Shown: one piece after another, positions 17,768-27,312 of the stretch
Layout: each line of letters opens with the position of its first letter
How positions within the stretch are numbered: the stretch's first letter is position 1
Source: Xanthomonas cucurbitae
Lineage (GTDB): Bacteria > Pseudomonadota > Gammaproteobacteria > Xanthomonadales > Xanthomonadaceae
Direction: 5' to 3'
DNA length: 64,000 bases
Assembly (NCBI RefSeq): GCF_002939885.1
Contig: NZ_MDED01000021.1
Location: forward strand, 1-64,000
The notes under the pieces: generated by a model
The model's input: only the letters and a program-made list of their open reading frames with translations
Told to the model about the DNA's origin: nothing
Database searches by the model: none
Translations under genes and position numbers: made by a program

Positions 17768-19525
17768 ATGAACGAGCGCGACGCGACCACCCCGGCCTGG
17801 GGCGCATGGCCAGCGGGGGAAGGACAGGTGCGCTTTGCGCTCTGGGCGCCGGATGCCAGCGGCGTGGACGTGGTATTCGCCGATGGCGCGCGCGCTGCGC
17901 TGCAGGCGGGGGCGGACGGCTTCTTCCGTGCGGTGCTGGCCTGTGCCGCCGGCGCGCGTTATCGCTACAGCATCGACGGTGGCGAGCCGGTACCGGACCC
18001 GGCCTCGCGCTGGCAACCGGGCGGCGTGCATGGTGCCAGCGCCGTGCAGCCCACCGATGGCTACCGCTGGAGCCACCCGCAGTGGCAGGGCCGGCCCTGG
18101 GACGAGGCGGTGATCTACGAACTGCACGTCGGTGCCTGCGGTGGCTATGCCGGCGTGCAGGCGCAGCTGCCGCAGCTGGCGGCGATGGGCATCACCGCGA
18201 TCGAACTGATGCCGCTGAGTGCCTTCCCCGGTGCGCACAACTGGGGCTACGACGGCGTGCTGCCGTATGCGCCGGCCGAAGCCTATGGCACGCCGGACGA
18301 ACTGAAGGCCTTGATCGACGCCGCGCACGGGCATGGCCTGATGGTGCTGCTGGACGTGGTCTACAACCACTTCGGCCCGGACGGCAATTACCTGCACAGC
18401 TACGCCGCGTCATTCTTCAACGAAGACAAGCCCACCCCGTGGGGCGCGGCGATCGACTTCCGCAAGCCGCCGGTACAGCGTTACTTCCTGGACAACGCGC
18501 TGATGTGGTTGCACGAATACCGCTTCGACGGGCTGCGCCTGGACGCGGTGCATGCGATCACCCCGAACGCCTTCCTGGATACCTTGCGCGAGGCCATCGA
18601 CACCAGCCTGCCCGCCGGCCGGCATGTGCATCTGGTGCTGGAGAACGAAGCCAACCAGGCCTCGCAGCTGCAACGCGGCTACACGGCGCAGTGGGACGAC
18701 GACTTCCACAACGCCTTGCACGTGCTGCTGACCGGCGAAGAAGAAGGCTACTACGCCGCGTTCGCCGACAAGCCGACCGCGCACCTGGCGCGCGTGCTCG
18801 GCGAAGGCTTTGCCTACCAGGGCGAGCCGGATCCGCGTGGGCATGTGCGTGGCGAACCGAGCGGGGCATTGCCGCCGCACAAATTCGTGGTGTTCGCGCA
18901 GAACCACGACCAGATCGGCAACCGCGCACACGGCGAACGGCTTAGCGTACTGGTCTCGCCGCAGCGCCTGCGCGCGGCGCTGGCGCTGACCGCGTTGACG
19001 CCGATGATCCCGTTGTTCTTCATGGGCGAGCCGTGGGGCGCTACCCAGCCGTTCCTGTTCTTTACCGACTTCGGTCCGCCGCTGGACGAGGCCGTGCGCG
19101 AAGGCCGTCGCCGCGAATTCGCGCACTTTGCCGCGTTCGCCGACCAGGCGCAGCGCGCCACCATCCCCGATCCGAACAGCCATGCCACCTTCGCCGCCTC
19201 GCGTTCGCCGATCGAGGACGCCGCGCAAGGCGAGGGCGCGCAATGGGCGGCCTGGTTCACTGCGCTGCTGGGCGTGCGGCGCCACTGGCTGGTGCCGGGC
19301 CTGGCGCAGGCACGCGCGCTGCGTGCCAGCGTCCTGGCCGATGGCGCGCTCACCGCCACCTGGGAGTTGCCGGGCGGGTTGTGGCATATCGCATTCAACG
19401 TCGGCGCCGCCGCCGTGCCGCTGCCGCCGCGGCGTGGGCAGGTGGTGCATGTCGAAAACGTGGATGCCGCCGCGCAGTCACTGCCGGTCGATGGCTTCAT
19501 CGCCTGGCACGAGGCGCAGGCATGA
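17768..19525 (+). CDS. treZ: Malto-oligosyltrehalose trehalohydrolase
   Basis: 585 residues, GH13. It releases trehalose from the maltooligosyl-trehalose made by TreY. N-terminal beta module (VRFALWAPDASGVDVVF), then a barrel with LLDVVYNHFGPDGNYL, the nucleophile Asp in GLRLDAVHAI, the acid/base Glu in LVLENEAN and the Asp in QNHDQIGNR. VYNHFGPDGNYLH and the overall length separate it from GlgB. It lies between glgB and malQ; malQ overlaps its stop by 4 nt. Confidence 0.94.
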   Translation: MNERDATTPAWGAWPAGEGQVRFALWAPDASGVDVVFADGARAALQAGADGFFRAVLACAAGARYRYSIDGGEPVPDPASRWQPGGVHGASAVQPTDGYRWSHPQWQGRPWDEAVIYELHVGACGGYAGVQAQLPQLAAMGITAIELMPLSAFPGAHNWGYDGVLPYAPAEAYGTPDELKALIDAAHGHGLMVLLDVVYNHFGPDGNYLHSYAASFFNEDKPTPWGAAIDFRKPPVQRYFLDNALMWLHEYRFDGLRLDAVHAITPNAFLDTLREAIDTSLPAGRHVHLVLENEANQASQLQRGYTAQWDDDFHNALHVLLTGEEEGYYAAFADKPTAHLARVLGEGFAYQGEPDPRGHVRGEPSGALPPHKFVVFAQNHDQIGNRAHGERLSVLVSPQRLRAALALTALTPMIPLFFMGEPWGATQPFLFFTDFGPPLDEAVREGRRREFAHFAAFADQAQRATIPDPNSHATFAASRSPIEDAAQGEGAQWAAWFTALLGVRRHWLVPGLAQARALRASVLADGALTATWELPGGLWHIAFNVGAAAVPLPPRRGQVVHVENVDAAAQSLPVDGFIAWHEAQA

Positions 19526-21453
19526 GTGCCCATCCCCTGCACACCCTGGCCACTGCGGCCGGGGTGATGGTCGATTGGGTGGATGCCAGCGATCAACCGC
19601 GGCAGGTGTCCGAGCCGTCGCTGCAGGCGGTGCTCACGGCGTTGGAGCTGCCGGCCGCCACCGCCGCGCAGCGCGAAGACAGCCTGCGTCGCTGCCAGGC
19701 CCAGGCCGCCGAACCTGCCGTTTTGGTCACCGTGCAGGTGGGCGCACCGCTGGCGATGCGCGTTGCCGCCGACGCCAGCGGCCGCTGGAGCGATGACAGC
19801 GGTGCCAGCGAAGCGGCGCAGGCCAATGCGCAGGGGCAGCTGCGTGCGCCCTCGCGCCATGGCTACTGGACACTGGAGATCGGCGGAATCACGCAGCAGG
19901 TAGCGGTGGCACCGCAGCGATGTTTCGGCGTGGCCGATGCCTGCGGCCACGCCGCGCCGCGGGCCTGGGGCATGGCGCTGCAGGTGTATTCGGCCGGCAG
20001 CCCCGACGATGGCGGCATCGGCGATGCTGCCGGCACCGTCGAATGGCTGCGGCATGCCGCATTGGCCGGCGCCGATGCGCTGGCGCTGAGCCCGGTGCAC
20101 GCTTCGCGGCCGATCACCGGCGGCTACAGCCCGTATTCGCCCAGTGACCGGCGCTTCTTCGACCCCCTGCATGCCGCGCCGGTGCGCATGCTCGGCGAGA
20201 CGGCGCTGGAAGCGCTTGCCGCCGTGCCCGGCCTGCGCGAGCACTTCAACGCATTGCACACCCATGCCTTGATCGACTGGCCAACCTCGGCGCAGGCCAA
20301 GTGGCGTTTGCTGCGCGAGCTGCACACGCGGGTGTCGCCCGAGCATCCGGATCTGCTGGCATTCCGCGCGGTCGGTGGCGCGGAGCTGGACGGGTTTGCA
20401 CGCTTTGCCGCACGCGATTTCGGCGACAACGATCCACCGCTGCATGTGTTCACGCAGTGGCTGGCCGCGCGCAGCTGGGCCGACGCACAGCGCGAAGCGC
20501 ACGAGCGCGGCATGCAGATCGGCCTGATCGCCGACTTGGCGGTGGGCTTCGATCCCAACGGCGCCGAAGCTGCGGCGGCCGGCGACAGCGTATTGCGTGG
20601 CCTGGTGCTGGGCGCGCCGCCGGATGCCTTCAATGCCGACGGCCAGCACTGGGGCATCGGTGCGTATTCGCCCACCGCGCTGCGCCGCAGCGGCTTCGCA
20701 CCGTATATCGCGTTGTTGCGCGCGGTGCTGCGCGAGCGCGGCGGCATCCGCATCGATCACATCCTGGGCCTGCTGCGGCTGTGGGTGGTGCCCGATGGCG
20801 CCGGCTCCAATGAAGGTGCGTACCTGTCTTATCCATTGCACGACCTGCTCAACCTGCTGGCGTTGGAGTCGTGGCGACACCGCGCCATCGTGATCGGCGA
20901 GGACCTGGGCGTGGTGCCGCCGGGCATCCGCGAAGAACTGTCCCAGCGCGGGGTGATGGGCATCGATGTGCTGATGTTCACCCGCGACAGGCACGGTGCA
21001 TTCATCGCTCCGGCGCTGTGGCGCCCGGATGCGGTGGCCACCACCACCACCCACGATCTGCCCACGCTCACCGGCTGGCGCAAGGGCCGCGATATCGACT
21101 GGCGGCGCCAGCTGGAGTTGATCCCGCCCGCCCAGGCGGCCGATGACGCCAAGGCGCGCACGCAGGATCTGGCCCGCCTGGACGCGGCGGTGGAACACGC
21201 CGGCCTGCAGGGCGAGGACCCGTTGCTGGGGGCGCTGCGGTTCACTGCCAGCGGCGTGTCGCCGCTGATGCTGCTGCCGGTGGAAGATGCGCTGGCACTG
21301 GAAGAACAACCCAATCTGCCGGGCACCGTCGAGGTCCATCCCAACTGGCGCCGACGCCTGCCCGACCCCTTGCCGCATGCGCGCCTGACCGCGGCGCTGC
21401 ACGGCGTTGCCGAGGCGCGTCGCGTCGCGGCTGTTCCGGACTCCCAGTCATGA
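19522..21453 (+). CDS. malQ: 4-alpha-glucanotransferase (amylomaltase)
   Basis: 643 residues, GH77, starting at ATG 19522 in a 4-nt overlap with treZ. It disproportionates maltodextrins, passing glucan segments between chains and freeing glucose. Motifs: YSPYSPSDRRFFDPLH, the nucleophile Asp in IRIDHILGLLRLW, the acid/base Glu in VIGEDLGVVPPGI, and the third acid in TTHDLPTLTGW. An extra N-terminal domain (about 1-150) precedes the catalytic domain, as in proteobacterial MalQ. In this operon it would rework short glucans left by debranching, so that TreY and GlgA can use them. Confidence 0.94.
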   Translation: MSAHPLHTLATAAGVMVDWVDASDQPRQVSEPSLQAVLTALELPAATAAQREDSLRRCQAQAAEPAVLVTVQVGAPLAMRVAADASGRWSDDSGASEAAQANAQGQLRAPSRHGYWTLEIGGITQQVAVAPQRCFGVADACGHAAPRAWGMALQVYSAGSPDDGGIGDAAGTVEWLRHAALAGADALALSPVHASRPITGGYSPYSPSDRRFFDPLHAAPVRMLGETALEALAAVPGLREHFNALHTHALIDWPTSAQAKWRLLRELHTRVSPEHPDLLAFRAVGGAELDGFARFAARDFGDNDPPLHVFTQWLAARSWADAQREAHERGMQIGLIADLAVGFDPNGAEAAAAGDSVLRGLVLGAPPDAFNADGQHWGIGAYSPTALRRSGFAPYIALLRAVLRERGGIRIDHILGLLRLWVVPDGAGSNEGAYLSYPLHDLLNLLALESWRHRAIVIGEDLGVVPPGIREELSQRGVMGIDVLMFTRDRHGAFIAPALWRPDAVATTTTHDLPTLTGWRKGRDIDWRRQLELIPPAQAADDAKARTQDLARLDAAVEHAGLQGEDPLLGALRFTASGVSPLMLLPVEDALALEEQPNLPGTVEVHPNWRRRLPDPLPHARLTAALHGVAEARRVAAVPDSQS

Positions 21454-24050
21454 TCGAGCTTCGCGCCACCGCCCGCCTGCAGCTGCATGCCGGCTTCACC
21501 CTGCACGATGCACGCGCGCAGGCGCCGTATTACGCCGGCCTGGGCATCAGCCATCTGTACTTGTCGCCGATCGGGATGGCGGTGCCGGGCTCCACGCACG
21601 GCTACGACAATATCGACCCCACGGTGGTCAACCCCGAACTCGGTGGCGAAGATGCGTTGATCGCGCTGTCGAAGGCCGTACGCGAACACGGCATGGGGTT
21701 GATCGCAGACATCGTGCCCAACCATATGGCCACGCATGCAGGCAACGCGTGGTGGTGGGATGTGCTGCGGCATGGCCGCAGTGCCAGGCATGCCGACTGG
21801 TTCGACATCGATTGGCGCGCCCCGGGGCGCGACGGCAAGCTGTGGCTGGCGGTGCTGGATCGCCCGTATGCCAGTGCCCTGGCCGAAGGCTTGCTGACCC
21901 TGGTGGTGGAAGAGGATGGCAGCGCTGCACTGGCGCATTACGACCAGCGCTACCCGATTCGCCCGCAAACCCTGGACGTGCCGGAGCCCGCGGCACGCGC
22001 GCAGTGGTTGCGCGACTACAACGACGGCGCCAAGCGCGGCGATGGCCGCCTGCACAAGTTGATCGAACGCCAGCCATACCGCCTGAACTGGTGGCGCGTG
22101 GGCAACGACATGATCAACTACCGCCGCTTCTTCGACATCACCTCGCTGGTCGCGTTGCGGGTGGAACTGCCGGCGGTATTCGATGCGGTGCATGCGTTGC
22201 CGCTGCGGCTGGTGGCCGAAGGGCACCTGGATGGCCTGCGCATCGATCACGTGGACGGACTCACCGACCCCACCGGCTACGTGCGCAAGCTGCGCAGCCG
22301 GCTGGATGCGGCCGGCCGCGCGCGCGGGCTCAAGCCCGGCACGCTGGGCCTGTATCTGGAAAAGATCCTCGCCCCCGGCGAACACCTACCGGCCGACTGG
22401 CCGTGCGACGGCACCACCGGCTACGACTTCATGGACCAGGTGGGCGGCGTGCTGCACGCCGCCGCCGGCTTCAAGCCGCTGGTACGCGCGTGGCAGAAGG
22501 CCAGCGGCCGCAGTGGCGACTTTGCGCAGGAAGAGCGCAACGCACGCGACGAGATGCTGCGTGGCCCGCTGCAGAGCGAATTCAATCGCGCGGTGGGTGC
22601 GTTGTCGGCACTGGCGCGGCTGGACCCGCCTACCCGCGAGTTCAGCCCGCAGATGCTGGCGCGCGGGCTGTGCGTGCTGCTGCGCTGGTTCCCGGTGTAC
22701 CGCACCTACGCCGGCGCCAAGGGCATCGGCGGCAGCGAAGCCGAGCGCCTGCGCGCCACTGCCGCGCGTGCACGCGAGGGCATGCCCGAAGCGATCGTGG
22801 CGGCGGTCAATGCCATCGAGCGCTGGCTGCTGGACGATGCCGGCGCCGACCGCGCGCAGATCGCGTTGCGGCGTATCCTGCGCCGCCGTGTCGAGCAGCT
22901 CTCCGCCCCGCTCAATGCCAAGGCGGTGGAAGACACCGCCTTCTATCGGCACGGCGTGCTGCTGTCACGCAACGAAGTGGGCAGCCATCCGACCCATTTC
23001 GCCAATGAAGCGGCGCAGTTCCACGCGCAGAACCAGGAACGTGCCAGGCACTATCCGCGCGCGCTGCTGGCCACTGCCACGCACGATCACAAGCGCGGCG
23101 AAGACCTGCGCATGCGGCTGGCCGTGTTGTCCGAACAGCCGCGCTGGTGGATCGAGCAGAGTGCCCAGTTCGACACCCTGGCCGAGGCGCTGGATGCGCC
23201 GTCCCTGGCCGGCGGCGATCAGCAGATGCTGTGGCAGACCCTGGTGGCGGCCTGGCCGATTGGCTTGGGCGCCGATCAGGCCGAGCCGCTGGCTGTTTTC
23301 GCCGAGCGCGTGGCGCAGTGGCTGCTCAAGGCGGTGCGCGAAGCCAAGCTGCACACCAGTTGGACCGATGGCTCGGCCGCCTACGAACAGGCGGTGCAGG
23401 CCACGGTGGAGCAGGTGCTGCGCGGCCGCGCCGGGCTGCCGTTGCGGCGCGCGCTGCTGCGCGCCAGCAACCACATCGCCGCGGCCGGTGCGCGCAACGC
23501 GCTGGTGCAGACCGCCCTGCGGCTGACCGTGCCGGGCGTGCCCGATCTGTACCAGGGCACCGAAGGCTGGGACCTGTCGTTGGTGGACCCGGACAACCGC
23601 CGCCCGGTGGACTATGCGCAACGCCAGCAGTGGCTGGAGCAGGCGCGCGACTGGTCCACGCTGCTGCGCAACTGGCGCGATGGCGCGGTCAAGGCCCGCC
23701 TGATCGCCGTGCTGCTGCACCTACGCCGCGAACATCCGGCGCTGTTTGCGAAGGGTGACTATCACCCCCTGCAGGTCGCTGGCGGCGATGCGCAGGTGCT
23801 GGCGTTCCGTCGCCACTACCGGGGCCAGTGGCTGGTAGTGGCGGTGACCCGCCTGGGTGCGGGCGCGCACGACGACGGCGATCTACCGTTGCTGGTACCG
23901 CCAGCCCGTTGGGGACAGGCCGCACTGACCCTTCCCGACGGCAGCTACCGCAATGTCCTGGACGGCGGCACGCTGCAGCCCCAGCGCGGCCGCGTGCCAT
24001 TGTCGACGCTGTTTGCACGGGCGCCGGTGGCAGTGTTGTCGCTCCTGTAA
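21450..24050 (+). CDS. treY: Malto-oligosyltrehalose synthase
   Basis: 866 residues, GH13. It converts the reducing-end alpha-1,4 bond of maltodextrins to the alpha,alpha-1,1 bond of trehalose. It begins ATRLQLHAGFTLHDA after the start and has the family segments YLSPIGMAVPGSTHGYDN, IVPNHMATH, DGLRIDHVDGLTDP and VEDTAFYRHGVLLSRNEVG. Near the C-terminus are VPGVPDLYQGTE and LVDPDNRRPVDY. The start overlaps the malQ stop by 4 nt. Together with TreZ it forms the trehalose-from-glycogen route. Confidence 0.95.
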   Translation: MIELRATARLQLHAGFTLHDARAQAPYYAGLGISHLYLSPIGMAVPGSTHGYDNIDPTVVNPELGGEDALIALSKAVREHGMGLIADIVPNHMATHAGNAWWWDVLRHGRSARHADWFDIDWRAPGRDGKLWLAVLDRPYASALAEGLLTLVVEEDGSAALAHYDQRYPIRPQTLDVPEPAARAQWLRDYNDGAKRGDGRLHKLIERQPYRLNWWRVGNDMINYRRFFDITSLVALRVELPAVFDAVHALPLRLVAEGHLDGLRIDHVDGLTDPTGYVRKLRSRLDAAGRARGLKPGTLGLYLEKILAPGEHLPADWPCDGTTGYDFMDQVGGVLHAAAGFKPLVRAWQKASGRSGDFAQEERNARDEMLRGPLQSEFNRAVGALSALARLDPPTREFSPQMLARGLCVLLRWFPVYRTYAGAKGIGGSEAERLRATAARAREGMPEAIVAAVNAIERWLLDDAGADRAQIALRRILRRRVEQLSAPLNAKAVEDTAFYRHGVLLSRNEVGSHPTHFANEAAQFHAQNQERARHYPRALLATATHDHKRGEDLRMRLAVLSEQPRWWIEQSAQFDTLAEALDAPSLAGGDQQMLWQTLVAAWPIGLGADQAEPLAVFAERVAQWLLKAVREAKLHTSWTDGSAAYEQAVQATVEQVLRGRAGLPLRRALLRASNHIAAAGARNALVQTALRLTVPGVPDLYQGTEGWDLSLVDPDNRRPVDYAQRQQWLEQARDWSTLLRNWRDGAVKARLIAVLLHLRREHPALFAKGDYHPLQVAGGDAQVLAFRRHYRGQWLVVAVTRLGAGAHDDGDLPLLVPPARWGQAALTLPDGSYRNVLDGGTLQPQRGRVPLSTLFARAPVAVLSLL

Positions 24051-24080
24051 CCCCTACACACCTCGAGAGAATCGTAAGCA

Positions 24081-24266
24081 ATGAACGAGATGCAACGGCA
24101 GGCACGGCTGCGCCAGCTGGCACAGGAGATCTGGGAGGCCGAAGGCCGCCCGGACGGGCATGCAGAGCGTCACTGGGCGATGGCCGAGCGGCTGGTGGAT
24201 GCCGAAGAGCGTGCGGCCGAACAATCGGCCGAGCATGTGGTCACGCCGATCACTGCACGCCAGTAA
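24081..24266 (+). CDS. DUF2934 small protein
   Basis: 61 residues: MNEMQRQARLRQLAQEIWEAEG, then GHAERHWAMAERLVDAEE. This is the DUF2934 pattern (R-I/L-x-x-x-A-x-x-I/L-W-E-x-E-G-x-P...HW), a short all-helical acidic module of unknown function found beside carbohydrate genes in several proteobacteria. It sits 30 bp after treY and 130 bp before glgX on the same strand. AGAGAATCG upstream is a weak ribosome-binding site. A regulatory or scaffold role in glucan metabolism is a guess from position only. Confidence 0.8.
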   Translation: MNEMQRQARLRQLAQEIWEAEGRPDGHAERHWAMAERLVDAEERAAEQSAEHVVTPITARQ

Positions 24267-24396
24267 CGCGGCGCCTGTCATCTTGCCCGGCGCATCGAGG
24301 GTTTGAAGGCGCACAGATGCGCCGACCCGCCTGCGTCACCGCTGCCCCGCAATTCCGGGTTGCCGCGTTCGCGTTTCCCGTCTCAAGGAGTTACCG

Positions 24397-26559
24397 ATGG
24401 CCACCCGCAAGTTCACCCAGCGCTCGCGCATCCGCGAAGGCCGTCCCAACCCGCTCGGTGCCACCTGGGATGGCCTGGGCGTCAACTTCGCGCTGTATTC
24501 GCGCAATGCCACCCGGGTGGAACTGTGCCTGTTCGATGAGCGCGGCCGCGAACAGGAACGCATCGCGTTGCCCGAGTACACCGACGAGGTGTGGCACGGC
24601 TACCTGCCCGACGCGCGCCCCGGCCAGCTCTACGGCTATCGCGTGCACGGGCCGTACGCGCCGTATGCGGGGCATCGCTTCAATCCCAACAAGCTGTTGC
24701 TGGACCCGTATGCCAAGCAGATCGTCGGCGAACTCAAATGGGCGCCGCATCTGTTCGGCTACACCATCGGGCACCGCGACAAGGACCTGAGTTTCGACCG
24801 CCGCGACAGCGCCGCGTTCATGCCCAAGTCTGCGGTGATCGACCCGGCCTTCACCTGGGGCCAGGACCGCCCACTGCAGACGCCCTGGAACCGCACGGTG
24901 ATCTACGAAGCGCATGTGCGTGGCCTGAGCATGCTGCACCCGGCAGTACCACCGGAAAATCGCGGCACCTTTTCGGCACTGAAGACCGACGAGCTGATCG
25001 ACCACATCAGCTCTCTCGGGGTCACCGCCGTGGAGTTGCTGCCGGTGCACGCCTTCGTCGACGACCAGTACCTGCTGGAAAAAGGCCTGCGCAATTACTG
25101 GGGCTACAACACGCTGGGTTTCTTCGCCCCGCAGGCGCGCTACATGTCTACCCGCACCGTGGCCGAATTCAAGCAGATGGTGGCGCGGCTGCACCATGCC
25201 GGGCTGGAAGTGTTGCTGGACGTGGTCTACAACCACACCGCCGAAGGCAATGAACTCGGCCCCACGCTGTCGTTCAAGGGCATCGACAACGCCAGCTATT
25301 ACCGCCTGGCCGACGATCGCCGCTTCTACATCAACGACACCGGCACCGGAAATACCTTCGACCTGAGCAACGTCGGCGCACTGCGCATGGTGATGGATTC
25401 GCTGCGCTACTGGGTGCAGGAAATGCATGTGGACGGCTTCCGCTTCGACCTGGCCAGCATCCTGGGCCGCGAGCGCTACGGCTTCGATCCGTCGGGCAGC
25501 TTCCTGGACGCGGTGCGCCAGGACCCGGTGCTGAGCCAGACCAAGTTGATCGCCGAGCCGTGGGACATCGGTCCCGGTGGCTACCAGGTGGGTAATTTTC
25601 CACCCGGCTGGATGGAGTGGAACGACAAGTTCCGTGACAACGTGCGCGCGTTCTGGCGCGGCGATGGCGGCCAGCTGGCCGAACTGGCCACACGGCTCAC
25701 CGGCTCGGCGGACCTGTTCGATCGCAGCGGCCGCCGCCCGACCGCCTCGGTCAACTTCGTTACCGCGCACGACGGCTTTACCCTACGCGATCTGGTGAGT
25801 TACCAGGGCAAGCACAACCTGGCCAATGGCGAGGACGGCCGCGACGGTAGCGACCACAATATTTCGGCCAATTATGGTGTCGAAGGTGACACCAACGATC
25901 CGGCGATCAAACAGCTGCGCCGGCAGCAGATGCGCAACCTGCTGGCGACCCTGCTGCTGTCGCAAGGCACCCCGATGCTGCTGGCGGGCGATGAATTCGG
26001 CCACAGCCAGAACGGCAACAACAACGCCTATTGCCAGGACAACGAGCTGACCTGGATCGACTGGACCGCCGCCGCCAAGGCCGCCGCCGCCGACCAGGCC
26101 GCGTTCGTGCGGCGATTGATCCGCATCCGCCAGCGTTACCCGCTGCTGCATCGCGCGCGCTTCTTCGATGGCAAGTTCGACGACGCGCTGGGCCTGAAGG
26201 ACCTGACCTGGCTGGCGCCCAACGGCGTGGAGATGGACCAGGCCGCCTGGCACGATCCCGAAGCGCGCGCGCTGATGCTGCGCCTGGATGGCCGTTCGCC
26301 CACCACCGGCCTGCGCGAGATCGCCGCCAATGTCACCTTGCTGATGTTGATAAACGCCGCGCCTACCAGCGTGGCGTTCGTTCTTCCTGCCATGCACGAC
26401 GAGCACTGGCGCGTGCTGGTGGACACCGCACGTCATGGCGGACGCGTGGTGGCCGGCGGCAGCGAATGGAAGGCACCGGCGCGTTCGTTGACGCTGCTGG
26501 CCGTGGAGCGCGACCGCATTGCCAGCAGCGCACGCATCGTCTCCGAAGGGGCGCGCTGA
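24397..26559 (+). CDS. glgX: Glycogen debranching enzyme (isoamylase type)
   Basis: 720 residues, GH13. It hydrolyses alpha-1,6 branches of trimmed glycogen. CBM48-like N-terminus (NPLGATWDGLGVNFALYSRNAT), then the barrel with VLLDVVYNHTAEGNE, catalytic Asp in VDGFRFDLASILG, Glu in LIAEPWDIGPGGYQ and Asp in VTAHDGFTLRDLVSY. AGGAG 8 nt before ATG 24397 is a good ribosome-binding site. Last enzyme of the operon, and the source of linear maltodextrins for MalQ and TreY/TreZ. Confidence 0.95.
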   Translation: MATRKFTQRSRIREGRPNPLGATWDGLGVNFALYSRNATRVELCLFDERGREQERIALPEYTDEVWHGYLPDARPGQLYGYRVHGPYAPYAGHRFNPNKLLLDPYAKQIVGELKWAPHLFGYTIGHRDKDLSFDRRDSAAFMPKSAVIDPAFTWGQDRPLQTPWNRTVIYEAHVRGLSMLHPAVPPENRGTFSALKTDELIDHISSLGVTAVELLPVHAFVDDQYLLEKGLRNYWGYNTLGFFAPQARYMSTRTVAEFKQMVARLHHAGLEVLLDVVYNHTAEGNELGPTLSFKGIDNASYYRLADDRRFYINDTGTGNTFDLSNVGALRMVMDSLRYWVQEMHVDGFRFDLASILGRERYGFDPSGSFLDAVRQDPVLSQTKLIAEPWDIGPGGYQVGNFPPGWMEWNDKFRDNVRAFWRGDGGQLAELATRLTGSADLFDRSGRRPTASVNFVTAHDGFTLRDLVSYQGKHNLANGEDGRDGSDHNISANYGVEGDTNDPAIKQLRRQQMRNLLATLLLSQGTPMLLAGDEFGHSQNGNNNAYCQDNELTWIDWTAAAKAAAADQAAFVRRLIRIRQRYPLLHRARFFDGKFDDALGLKDLTWLAPNGVEMDQAAWHDPEARALMLRLDGRSPTTGLREIAANVTLLMLINAAPTSVAFVLPAMHDEHWRVLVDTARHGGRVVAGGSEWKAPARSLTLLAVERDRIASSARIVSEGAR

Positions 26560-26575
26560 TGGCGAGGACGGCCTG

Positions 26576-27208
26576 ATGGATGTCTTGTTGGCAGGCGCGA
26601 CCGGATTGGTCGGCAGGCAGGTGTTGCAGCAGTTGCTGGCCGATGCGCGTTGCACCGGCGTGGTGGCGGTGACGCGCCGGCCGCTGACGCAACGGCATCC
26701 GAAGCTGCGCAACCAGGTGATCGACTTCGAGCGCCTGTCCAGCTGGACCGCGCCGCGCATGGAAGCGGCCATCTGCGCGCTGGGCAGCACCATGAAACAG
26801 GCCGGCTCGCGCGAGGCCTTCTATCGCATCGATCACGACTACCCGATGGCGCTGGCGCGTGCGGCGTGCGCGCAGGGCACCTCGGTGTTCGTACTGAACT
26901 CGGCGGCCGGCGCAGATGTGCGTTCGCGGATCTTCTACAACCGGGTCAAGGGCGAGTTGGAACGCGATCTACGCGAGGTCGGTTTTCCTTCGCTCACCTT
27001 CGTACGTCCCGGCCTGATCGGCGGGCAGCGCGAACAGCGCCGCACCGGCGAGCATCTCGGCAGCCTGGTGCTGGGTGCATTGGGCCCGATCCTGCCGCGC
27101 CGGTTCCGTGTCAACCCGGCCGAGCGGATCGCGGCGGCAATGGTAAGCGCAGCGTTGGCACCAGCGCGTGGCGAGCACAGCGTGGAGGCGGCGGATCTGG
27201 CCGGCTGA
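26576..27208 (+). CDS. NAD(P)-binding oxidoreductase, HTATIP2/TIP30-like
   Basis: 211 residues from ATG 26576. Rossmann start MDVLLAGATGLVGRQVLQQL with the GxxGxxG-type loop, then CALGSTMKQAGSREAFYRID, a SDR-like FVLNSAAGA and YNRVKGELERDL (Tyr and Lys of an extended short-chain dehydrogenase), and LTFVRPGLIGGQRE. This order is that of HTATIP2/YraR-like atypical SDRs. The substrate is unknown. It begins 17 bp after glgX and may share its transcript. Followed by a REP-like hairpin. Confidence 0.82.
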   Translation: MDVLLAGATGLVGRQVLQQLLADARCTGVVAVTRRPLTQRHPKLRNQVIDFERLSSWTAPRMEAAICALGSTMKQAGSREAFYRIDHDYPMALARAACAQGTSVFVLNSAAGADVRSRIFYNRVKGELERDLREVGFPSLTFVRPGLIGGQREQRRTGEHLGSLVLGALGPILPRRFRVNPAERIAAAMVSAALAPARGEHSVEAADLAG

Positions 27209-27212
27209 TGTT

Positions 27213-27282
27213 CGTAGGAGCGCGCCAGAGCGCGACGAGGCCTTACTGGTAATGCCCCGTCGCGCTCTGGCGCGCTCCTACG
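27213..27282. repeat. REP-like hairpin, 25-bp perfect inverted repeat
   Basis: A 25-nt arm at 27213-27237 (CGTAGGAGCGCGCCAGAGCG...) is repeated perfectly in inverted order at 27258-27282, with two further pairs inside after one mismatch and a loop of about 14 nt. The GTAGGAGC edge is typical of REP elements in Xanthomonas, Stenotrophomonas and Pseudomonas. It lies 4 bp after one gene and 30 bp from the end of the converging SDR gene, so it may also stop transcription from both sides. Confidence 0.85.
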
Positions 27283-27312
27283 GATGCGTGTGCACTTTCG
27301 CTGGCACGGCAC

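Noticed and set aside
15486-21402. Very long antisense open frames (over 700 codons) across glgB, malQ and neighbours
   Set aside because: They are His/Gln/Arg-rich mirror frames of highly biased GC-rich codons, with no domain signatures, and the sense strand holds complete enzymes with catalytic motifs.
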